The position numbers were made by a program, and so were the translations under genes. Shown piece after piece: positions 1 through 6,080 of a stretch of DNA of 14,457 nucleotides (position 1 is its first letter; each line of letters starts with the position of its first letter). The DNA is from JAMXLO01 sp041487355 (GTDB lineage Bacteria; Pseudomonadota; Alphaproteobacteria; Acetobacterales; Acetobacteraceae): contig JBGPND010000132.1 in assembly GCA_041487355.1 (NCBI GenBank), forward strand, positions 1 to 14,457, in the 5' to 3' direction. The notes beneath the pieces are model-generated. The model did no database searches and was not told the origin of the DNA. It saw nothing but the letters and a program-made list of their open reading frames with translations.

Positions 1-306
1 GCGGTTCTCGCGGAACGCGCGATCGAGAATTTGCTGGCGTGCGGCGTAGACGGCATCGGTCTGGCCGTAATGCACCTGGTCTGGGGTCATGAGGCTGATA
101 CCGGCGTGGTGATGATCCTGATTGTACCAGTCGAAGAAGCGCCGGCAGAAGCTTTTGGCGTCCTCGATGCAACCGAAGCACTGGGGGAACCGCGGCTGGT
201 ACTTCAGGGTCTTGAAGTGGCTTTCGGAGAACGGATTGTCGTTGGAGGTATGCGGCCGGTTGTGCGAGCGGGTGACGTCGAGATCGGCGAGCAGCAGGGC
301 GATGGC
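1..306 (-). pseudogene. IS3-family transposase remnant (C-terminal part of the integrase domain), truncated
   Basis: Read on the minus strand, this encodes the end of an IS3-family DDE transposase: the catalytic-glutamate region (NPFSESHFKTLKY), then the FxWYNxxHHH-type segment and the TPxQVHY segment. It matches 10298-10603 on the plus strand with about 19 mismatches in 306 positions by hand alignment (about 94% identity), so the two are inverted copies of one element. Only the part after the second catalytic aspartate is present; both aspartates and the N-terminus are missing. Homology stops near 306, a few bases before the ribosome-binding site of the antitoxin gene. The 3' end runs off the window. 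It is non-functional as it stands. A plus-strand frame open from position 31 into the antitoxin is only the antisense of this remnant. Confidence 0.85.
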
Positions 307-324
307 TATGATGGAGATCGTGCC

Positions 325-576
325 ATGAATGCCGTGCGTGCCCGCGTGTCGGAGTCTGGGCGCATCAGCCTGCCTGCCGAGTTCCGCAAGGCCGTCGGCC
401 TTGATCACGGCGGCGATGTCGTGGTCGAACTCGATGGGCGCGAAATCCGCATCCGTACGCTCGACGAGGTCGTCGCTCACGCCCAGGCGCTCACCCATCG
501 TCTGCTGCGCGGCAAGCGTGATGCATCCGTTGACGCCTTCCTGGCTGAACGACGTCGCGAAGCCGAGCGCGAATGA
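325..576 (+). CDS. vapB: AbrB/SpoVT-type antitoxin (VapB-like)
   Basis: An 83-residue protein with a SpoVT/AbrB swapped-hairpin DNA-binding fold at about residues 3-46 (VSESGRISLPAEFRKAVGL, then a GDVVVELDGREIRI strand pair). A charged C-terminal tail follows (AFLAERRREAERE), of the kind that wraps a PIN toxin. By family, it would neutralise the downstream VapC and repress its own operon. I chose ATG325 because a GGAG Shine-Dalgarno lies at 313-316, eight bases upstream. The open frame extends further left, but only through antisense of the IS remnant. The stop overlaps the toxin start by 4 nt (ATGA). Because the IS scar ends at about 306, the operon promoter must lie inside or across that scar. 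Confidence 0.85.
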   Translation: MNAVRARVSESGRISLPAEFRKAVGLDHGGDVVVELDGREIRIRTLDEVVAHAQALTHRLLRGKRDASVDAFLAERRREAERE

Positions 577-962
577 CGGAAGCGGTGCTCGATGCCTCCG
601 CGTTGCTTGCGCTTCTGTTGGCGGAACCGGGTGCCGAAAGGGTGCGCGCCGTGCGTGCAGATGCAGCCATCTCGGCGGTGAACTTCAGCGAAGTCGTCGG
701 GCACTACGCCCGCAACGGAGTGTGGGAAGCGCAAGTCCGCCAAGTGCTCGATCCGCTGCCGCTGGAGCGGGTGCCGTTCGACGCTGATCTTGCCTACGCC
801 GCCGGCCTGCTATTACCAGCGACAAGACCCGCCGGCCTGTCATTCGGCGATCGTGCATGCTTGGTGCTCGCACGCCGGCTCGGCTCGCGGGCCATCACGG
901 CAGACCGGGCGTGGCCGAGTATCGCGGCAGCGGCCGGCGTCGATGTCGAGTTGATCCGATAA
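573..962 (+). CDS. vapC: PIN-domain ribonuclease toxin (VapC-like)
   Basis: A 129-residue PIN-domain protein. The four acidic residues expected for Mg2+-dependent RNase activity are all visible: D7 (LDASALLALL), E40 (NFSEV), D93 (LSFGDRACL) and D111 (ITADRAW). Length is normal for VapC. By family it would cleave tRNA or other structured RNA when released from the antitoxin; the target cannot be read from sequence. The start overlaps the antitoxin stop (ATGA), implying translational coupling. The gene ends 21 bp from the convergent mrp stop, with no obvious terminator hairpin between them. It appears intact, so the module could be active although it sits beside an IS scar. Confidence 0.9.
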   Translation: MTEAVLDASALLALLLAEPGAERVRAVRADAAISAVNFSEVVGHYARNGVWEAQVRQVLDPLPLERVPFDADLAYAAGLLLPATRPAGLSFGDRACLVLARRLGSRAITADRAWPSIAAAAGVDVELIR

Positions 963-983
963 TTCGGCGCTGGCCGCTCAACG

Positions 984-2114
984 TCACTCGATGACGATCC
1001 GCGGCCCGCTGCTCCGCGCGACCGTCGCGCCCGACACCTTCTCCCACACCCGCGCCGCGATCGCGGCAAACGCCTTCGCGGCGTCGCTGTCCGGCGCGGC
1101 GGCGGCGATCGGGGTGCCGGCATCCGACGCCATGCGGATGTCGAGCAGCAGCGGCACCTCGCCCAGGAACTCCGTCCCCAGCCGCTGCGCCTCCGTACGC
1201 GCGCCACCATGGCCGAAGATCTCGGCGCGGTGGCCGCAGGCGGGGCAACAGAAGAAACTCATGTTCTCCACCAGCCCCAACACCGGCACGCGCGTCCGCT
1301 CGAACATCCGCACGCCGCGGCGTGCATCGATCAGGGCGATGTCCTGCGGCGTCGAGACGATCACCGCGCCGGTCAGCGCCACACGCTGCGCCATCGTGAG
1401 CTGCGCGTCGCCAGTGCCGGGCGGCATGTCCACCACCAGGATGTCGAGCGCGCCCCACTCCACCTGCCCCATCATCTGCTCGAGCGCGCCCATCACCATC
1501 GGGCCGCGCCAGATCATCGGCGTCTCTTCGTCGACCAGGAAGCCGATCGACATGCAGGACAGCCCCCAGGCCGAGAGCGGGATCATCTTGTCCTGCCGCA
1601 CCTCCGGCTTGCGCGACAGCCCCAGCATGCGCGGCAGGCTGGGGCCATAGATGTCGGCATCCAGCAGGCCCGTCTTGTGGCCCTGGCGCGCAAGCGACAC
1701 CGCGAGGTTGACCGCGACGGTAGACTTGCCGACGCCACCCTTGCCGGACGCGACGGCGACGATGGCCTTCACATCAGGCAGCAGCAGGGGCGGCTTCTGC
1801 CCATGGCCATGGCCATGGCCGTGGGCGGCAGGCGCCGGCTGCGCCGGCGCCTTGTGCGCGGTCAGCACCGCGGTGGCATTGGTGACGCCGGGCTGGCGCG
1901 CCAGCAGCGCCTCGGCGGCGCGGCGCACCGGCTCCATCGCCTCGGCATGCGCCCGGTCGGTCAGCAGCGCCACCTGCACCAGGCTGCCGCGCAGCTCGAT
2001 GCTCTCGACCAGGCCGGCGGTGACGATGTCCTTGCCGGACGCCGGATCGGTGATCGAACGCAGTGCCTCACGCAGGGCTTCAGCCGTCGGCGCGCCGGGG
2101 GACTCCTTCGTCAT
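984..2114 (-). CDS. mrp: Mrp/ApbC-type Fe-S cluster carrier ATPase
   Basis: A 376-residue P-loop ATPase of the Mrp/NBP35 family, which carries [4Fe-4S] clusters to apo-proteins in the cytosol. An N-terminal MIP18/DUF59-like domain (about residues 10-86) is followed by a His-Gly and Ala-Pro rich linker (HGHGHGHG, about 98-105). The ATPase domain has a deviant Walker A GKGGVGKST (124-132), the switch DADIYGPSLPRMLG and VVDMPPGTGD. The cluster-binding CxxC is C290-PA-C293 in the segment ENMSFFCCPACGH. Length and order are standard for alphaproteobacterial ApbC. ATG2114 is preceded by AGAAGG about 11 nt upstream. It is transcribed divergently from hflK and convergently with vapC. Confidence 0.95.
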   Translation of the reverse strand: MTKESPGAPTAEALREALRSITDPASGKDIVTAGLVESIELRGSLVQVALLTDRAHAEAMEPVRRAAEALLARQPGVTNATAVLTAHKAPAQPAPAAHGHGHGHGQKPPLLLPDVKAIVAVASGKGGVGKSTVAVNLAVSLARQGHKTGLLDADIYGPSLPRMLGLSRKPEVRQDKMIPLSAWGLSCMSIGFLVDEETPMIWRGPMVMGALEQMMGQVEWGALDILVVDMPPGTGDAQLTMAQRVALTGAVIVSTPQDIALIDARRGVRMFERTRVPVLGLVENMSFFCCPACGHRAEIFGHGGARTEAQRLGTEFLGEVPLLLDIRMASDAGTPIAAAAPDSDAAKAFAAIAARVWEKVSGATVARSSGPRIVIE

Positions 2115-2257
2115 TTGCTTGCAAACCTTCTGCCGCCGGTCGATAAGCAGGCCACCGTGATGCCGCCCATTGCGTGGATATGGCGCATGGTGCCCAATCC
2201 TCCAATGCCCCGGTGCGGCCGCAACGCGCCCGGCGAGACCACACAGGAAACGTCCTC
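2115..2257. promoter_or_regulatory. Divergent mrp / hflK intergenic region
   Basis: This 143-bp gap must hold the start signals for both mrp (leftward) and hflK (rightward). On the plus strand, TTGCAA (2119-2124), a 17-bp spacer and GATAAG (2142-2147) make a weak sigma-70-like candidate for hflK; it lacks the conserved final T of the -10 box, so I give it little weight. AGGAAA at 2245-2250 is the hflK ribosome-binding site. I see no strong hairpin or operator-like repeat. Confidence 0.3.
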
Positions 2258-3520
2258 ATGTCTTCGAACAATGGTGGCCCGAGTCCGTGGGGGTCGCAGG
2301 GTGGCAGTTCCGGCGGGAGCGGCGGCGGCAACAACGGCCAGCGGCCACCGCCAGGCGGTGGAGGGCCATGGGGATCCGGCGGCGGACCCGGCGGGCCGTT
2401 CGGCGGGCGCCCGGGCGGCCCAGGCGGGATGGGGCCGCTGCCCGACCTCGACCAGCTCATCGCCCGGCTCCAGGCCTATGTGCGCTCCCTGCTCGGCGGC
2501 GGGACGCGTGGGCGCTTCACCGGCGGTCGCGGGCTCGCCTTGCTTGCCGTCGCGGTCATCGCGCTGTGGTTTGCCAGCGGCGTCTACCGCGTGCAGCCCG
2601 ACGAACTCGGCGTCGTCCTCCGCTTCGGCGCGTATAGCGCCCGCACCTACCCCGGCCTGAACTGGCACTGGCCCTGGCCGATCGAGCGGGTCGAAACGCC
2701 GGCCGTCACCCGGATCAACCGCACCGAGATCGGCTACCGCTCTGCCGGCGGCGCCCGCATCGAGACCGGCAACCAGGGCGGCCGGAACGTGCTGGAAGAG
2801 AGTCTGATGCTCACCGGCGATGAGAACATCATCGACATCGACGTTGCGGTATTCTGGAAGGTCAACGACGCGGTTGCCTATTTGTTCAACACCCGCAATC
2901 CGCCGCTGATCGTCAAGGCCGTGGCGGAGAGCGTGATGCGCGAGGTGATCGGGCGCACGCCGATCCAGCCGGCGCTGACCGAGCTGCGCGCGCAGATCGA
3001 GACCGACGTGCTGCGCCAGACGCAGCAGATCCTCGACAACTACAAGGCAGGGGTCGAGATCACCCAGGTGCAGTTGCAGAAGGTCGATCCGCCGGCCGAG
3101 GTGGTCGAAAGCTTCCTCGACGTGCAGCGCGCCAATACCGACGCCGAACGTATGCGCAACGAGGCCGAAGCCTATCACAACGACATCGTGCCGCGCGCGC
3201 GTGGCGACGCCGCACGCATCGTCGCGGAGGGACAGGGTGCGCGGCAGGCTTCGATCGCCCAGGCCACCGGCCAGACGCAACGCTTCCTCTCGGTGCTGGC
3301 AGCCTATCAGACGGCGCGGGAAGTGACCCTGCAGCGCATGTACCTCGAGACGATGCAGGACATCCTGACCCACTCGCCGACGCTGGTGGTGGATGACAAG
3401 CTGAAGGGCCTGGTGCCGTTCCTGCCGCTTAACCTGCCCAATCCGGCTCCGCCGAGACCAGCCACGCCGGCTCCCGGCACGCCGGCGCCCGGTACTACCA
3501 ATCCGGGAGCACCGCGATGA
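2258..3520 (+). CDS. hflK: HflK, SPFH-domain subunit of the FtsH-regulating HflKC complex
   Basis: A 420-residue membrane protein. Residues 5-59 are extremely rich in Gly and Pro (GGGNNGQRPPPGGGG type), the usual cytoplasmic tail of alphaproteobacterial HflK. One transmembrane helix follows (about 91-109, GLALLAVAVIALWFASGVY), then the SPFH/band-7 domain beginning YRVQPDELGVVLRFG, and a helical region with AEAYHNDIVPRARGDAARI. The tail is Pro/Ala-rich (PATPAPGTPAPG). With HflC it forms a periplasmic cage around the FtsH protease and modulates membrane-protein turnover. I chose ATG2258, with AGGAAA at seven bases, over in-frame ATG2174, whose extra 28 residues look like untranslated leader. 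The stop overlaps the hflC start (ATGA). Confidence 0.95.
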   Translation: MSSNNGGPSPWGSQGGSSGGSGGGNNGQRPPPGGGGPWGSGGGPGGPFGGRPGGPGGMGPLPDLDQLIARLQAYVRSLLGGGTRGRFTGGRGLALLAVAVIALWFASGVYRVQPDELGVVLRFGAYSARTYPGLNWHWPWPIERVETPAVTRINRTEIGYRSAGGARIETGNQGGRNVLEESLMLTGDENIIDIDVAVFWKVNDAVAYLFNTRNPPLIVKAVAESVMREVIGRTPIQPALTELRAQIETDVLRQTQQILDNYKAGVEITQVQLQKVDPPAEVVESFLDVQRANTDAERMRNEAEAYHNDIVPRARGDAARIVAEGQGARQASIAQATGQTQRFLSVLAAYQTAREVTLQRMYLETMQDILTHSPTLVVDDKLKGLVPFLPLNLPNPAPPRPATPAPGTPAPGTTNPGAPR

Positions 3521-4395
3521 GCCGCACCGCGATCGCCGTCATTGCCGCCCTGGTGGTGGCCTTCGTGCTGACGGAGGCCACGCTGTTCACCGTCGATCAG
3601 ACCGAGCAGGTGTTGATCACCCAGTTCGGCGATCCGGTACGGGTGATCAGGCAGCCGGGGCTGCATACCAAGACGCCCTTCGTCCAGACGGTGATCAGCT
3701 TCGACAAGCGGCTGCTCAATCTGGAACTGCCAGGCGAGCAGGTGATCCTGGGTGATCAGCGCCGGCTGGTGGTCGACAGCTTCACGCTGTTCCGCATCAC
3801 CGATCCGTTGCTGTACTACCAATCCGTCGGCACGGTGGAGGACGGCATCCGCGGCCGGCTCAACTCCATTGTCTCTGCGTCGCTGCGCCGGGTGCTGGCC
3901 AACAACAAGCTGCTCGACGTGCTGTCGGCCAAGCGCGAGCAGATCATGGCGACGATCCGTGACCAGGTGAATGTCGAGATGAAGGGGTTCGGCGTGTCGA
4001 TCGACGACGTGCGGATCCGCCGCGCCGACCTGCCGGACGAGAACACCAAGGCGATCCTGTCGCGCATGCAGTCGGAACGCCAGCGCGTGGCGGCGCAGGC
4101 ACGGGCAGAAGGGGCGGAGGCATCGCAGCGCATCCGCGCCGACGCCGAACGCGAGCGGACGGTCCTGGTGGCGGAGGCGCGCGCGACGGCGGACCGGCTG
4201 CGTGGTGAGGGTGAGGCGGATGCCAGCCGCACCTACGCGAAGGCGTACAATCAGGATGCTGGCTTTTTCTCCATCTGGCGCACCCTGCAGGCCTATCGGG
4301 ACGCGTTCGAGACCGGCAACGCTCGCCTGGTTCTCACCCCGGACAATGAATTCCTGCGCTATCTTCAGTCGCTACCGGCACCGGGCGGCCAGTAG
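3517..4395 (+). CDS. hflC: HflC, SPFH-domain partner of HflK
   Basis: A 292-residue protein with an N-terminal signal-anchor helix (about 6-24, IAVIAALVVAFVLTEATLF). The band-7 domain starts TVDQTEQVLITQFGDPVRVI and includes the typical DKRLLNLELPGEQVILGDQRRLVVDS stretch, cited here only by its ends. A long charged helix follows (about 180-245, AEGAEASQRIRADAERE...), then the conserved SIWRTLQAYRDAF and LTPDNEFLRYL segments. It assembles with HflK in the inner membrane facing the periplasm and controls FtsH access. Four-base overlap with hflK makes them translationally coupled, as usual. degP starts 62 bp downstream in the same direction, so all three are probably co-transcribed. Confidence 0.95.
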   Translation: MSRTAIAVIAALVVAFVLTEATLFTVDQTEQVLITQFGDPVRVIRQPGLHTKTPFVQTVISFDKRLLNLELPGEQVILGDQRRLVVDSFTLFRITDPLLYYQSVGTVEDGIRGRLNSIVSASLRRVLANNKLLDVLSAKREQIMATIRDQVNVEMKGFGVSIDDVRIRRADLPDENTKAILSRMQSERQRVAAQARAEGAEASQRIRADAERERTVLVAEARATADRLRGEGEADASRTYAKAYNQDAGFFSIWRTLQAYRDAFETGNARLVLTPDNEFLRYLQSLPAPGGQ

Positions 4396-4457
4396 GCCAG
4401 TTGTCAGCCGCCGCGAGGCGGACCATATGCGGCGAAGCCTCCAGGGAAAGCTCGACC

Positions 4458-5993
4458 ATGCGCCTGATCCGCTGCCTATCCGCCCGTGCCGCCACGGTTG
4501 CCCTTGCCGTGGCGCTCGCCGTGCCGCTCGCCGGTGGTGCGCCGAGCGTGCCGGCCTATGCCAGGGCGGCGCCGGACAGCTTCGCGGACCTGGCGTCGAA
4601 ACTCCTGCCGGCCGTCGTGAACATCTCTTCCACCCAGGCCGCGCAGGCGCGTGCTGGCGCACCTGGCGCCGGGCCGGAGGTTCCGTTGTTTCCGCCCGGT
4701 TCGCCGTTCGAGCAGTTCTTCAAGGACTTCCTCAACCGCAACCGTCCAGGCGGGCGGGGCGGCGAGGCCCAGCCGCAGCAGCCGGAGCGGCGGATGCAGA
4801 GCCTGGGGTCGGGCTTCATCATCGACCCCTCGGGCCTGGTGGTCACCAACAACCACGTGATCGACGGCGCCGACGAGATCACCGTGACCCTGCAGGACAA
4901 CACCTCCCTGAAGGCAAAGGTGCTGGGGCGGGATGAGACCGGCGACATCGCCTTGTTGCAGGTGAAACCGGACAAGCCGCTGACGGCGGTGGACTTCGGC
5001 GATTCGGATGCGGAGCGGGTGGGCGACTGGGTGCTGGCGATCGGCAATCCGTTCGGCCTCGGCGGCACGGTGACGGCGGGCATCGTCTCGGCGCGCGGCC
5101 GCGACATCCGCCAGGGGCCGTACGACGACTTCATCCAGACCGACGCCGCGATCAACCGCGGCAATTCCGGCGGCCCGCTGTTCAACATGGACGGCCAGGT
5201 AATCGGCATGAACACCGCGATCTACTCGCCATCCGGCGGGTCGATCGGCATCGGCTTCTCGATCCCGGCCAACATGGTCAAGGGCGTCGTGGCGCAACTG
5301 AAGGACTTCGGCCATCCGCGCCGCGGCTGGCTCGGCGTTCGCATCCAGCAGGTGACGCCGGACATTGCCGAGAGCCTCGGCCTGAAGGACGCGACCGGGG
5401 CGATGGTGGCCGGCGTGAACGACGGCGGCCCTGCCGACAAAGCCAAGATCCACAACGGCGACATCATCCTGAAGTTCAACAACCAGGATGTGAAGGAGAT
5501 GCGCTCGCTGCCGCGCATCGTGGCGGATTCCGAGGTAGGCAAGTCCGTGCCGGTGATGCTGTGGCGCGACGGCAAGGAAGTGACGGTGCAGGCGACCCTG
5601 GCGGAGAAGCCGGAGGACGCGCAGGTCGCCGCCGCCACCGCGGGTGACAAGCCGGCGGCACAGAAGCCCACGGAGATTTCCGGGCTCGGCCTCAAGCTGG
5701 CGCCGATCACCCAGGAGATGAAGGACAAGTTCTCGCTGGGTGCCGACCAGAAGGGCGTGGTGATCACCGACGTCTCGCCGAACAGTTCCGCGGCGGAACG
5801 CGGGCTGAAGGCCGGCGACGTGATCGTCGAGGTGCAGCAGGGCGAGGTTTCGTCTCCCGCCGACGTGCAGCAGAAGGTCGACAGCGTGCGCAAGGAGAGC
5901 CGCAAGTCCGTGCTGATGCTGATCCAGCGCCAGGACGGGCTGCAATGGGTGCCGCTGACGCTGTCGGGCGACAAGGACAAGCAGCCGGGTTAG
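4458..5993 (+). CDS. degP: DegP/HtrA (Do) family periplasmic serine protease
   Basis: A 511-residue secreted protease-chaperone of the envelope stress response. A signal peptide occupies about residues 1-37 (MRLIRC start, hydrophobic core, likely cleavage after AYARA). The trypsin-like catalytic triad is H133 (VVTNNHVIDGA), D163 (ETGDIALLQVK) and S237 (RGNSGGPLFN). Two PDZ domains follow: PDZ1 opens with RRGWLGVRIQQVTPDIAESL, and PDZ2 is around ISGLGLKLAPITQEM and LKAGDVIVEVQ. A flexible Gly/Gln loop (about 95-115) matches the LA-loop position. I prefer ATG4458, with AGGGAAAG just upstream and an immediate signal peptide, to in-frame ATG4401. Clustered with hflKC as in many alphaproteobacteria. 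A perfect hairpin follows the stop. Confidence 0.95.
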   Translation: MRLIRCLSARAATVALAVALAVPLAGGAPSVPAYARAAPDSFADLASKLLPAVVNISSTQAAQARAGAPGAGPEVPLFPPGSPFEQFFKDFLNRNRPGGRGGEAQPQQPERRMQSLGSGFIIDPSGLVVTNNHVIDGADEITVTLQDNTSLKAKVLGRDETGDIALLQVKPDKPLTAVDFGDSDAERVGDWVLAIGNPFGLGGTVTAGIVSARGRDIRQGPYDDFIQTDAAINRGNSGGPLFNMDGQVIGMNTAIYSPSGGSIGIGFSIPANMVKGVVAQLKDFGHPRRGWLGVRIQQVTPDIAESLGLKDATGAMVAGVNDGGPADKAKIHNGDIILKFNNQDVKEMRSLPRIVADSEVGKSVPVMLWRDGKEVTVQATLAEKPEDAQVAAATAGDKPAAQKPTEISGLGLKLAPITQEMKDKFSLGADQKGVVITDVSPNSSAAERGLKAGDVIVEVQQGEVSSPADVQQKVDSVRKESRKSVLMLIQRQDGLQWVPLTLSGDKDKQPG

Positions 5994-6007
5994 ACCCGAG
6001 GCGAATT

Positions 6008-6075
6008 GGCGGAATGCGCTACGCTTTTCCGCCCTACGCTGCTTCGTAGGGCGGAAAAGCGTAGCGCATTCCGCC
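6008..6075. repeat. Perfect 31-bp-arm hairpin (dispersed palindromic repeat, possible bidirectional terminator)
   Basis: The left arm 6008-6038 (GGCGGAATGCGCTACGC...) is the exact reverse complement of the right arm 6045-6075, with a six-base loop CTGCTT. It lies 14 bp after the degP stop and ends 5 bp before the carbamoyltransferase stop on the other strand. There it could end transcription from both sides, although no T-tract follows. The sequence resembles the GGCGGA(A/T)TACGC...CCGCCCTACG repeat that I recall as widespread in proteobacterial genomes; this is from memory. Confidence 0.9.
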
Positions 6076-6080
6076 TCTTG

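Noticed and set aside
31..324. Upstream extension of the antitoxin reading frame
   Set aside because: This part is the antisense strand of the IS transposase remnant; the real start has a ribosome-binding site at 313-316.
1831..1851. Palindrome with 9-bp arms GGCGCCGGC/GCCGGCGCC
   Set aside because: It lies inside the mrp linker, where Ala/Pro codons in GC-rich DNA produce such symmetry; there is no sign of regulatory use.
1209..2660. 483-codon plus-strand frame across mrp and the start of hflK
   Set aside because: It overlaps two well-supported genes, and its translation is Arg/His-rich noise.
4476..5945. 489-codon minus-strand frame opposite degP
   Set aside because: Low-complexity His/Arg/Leu translation with no family signal; degP motifs are intact on the other strand.
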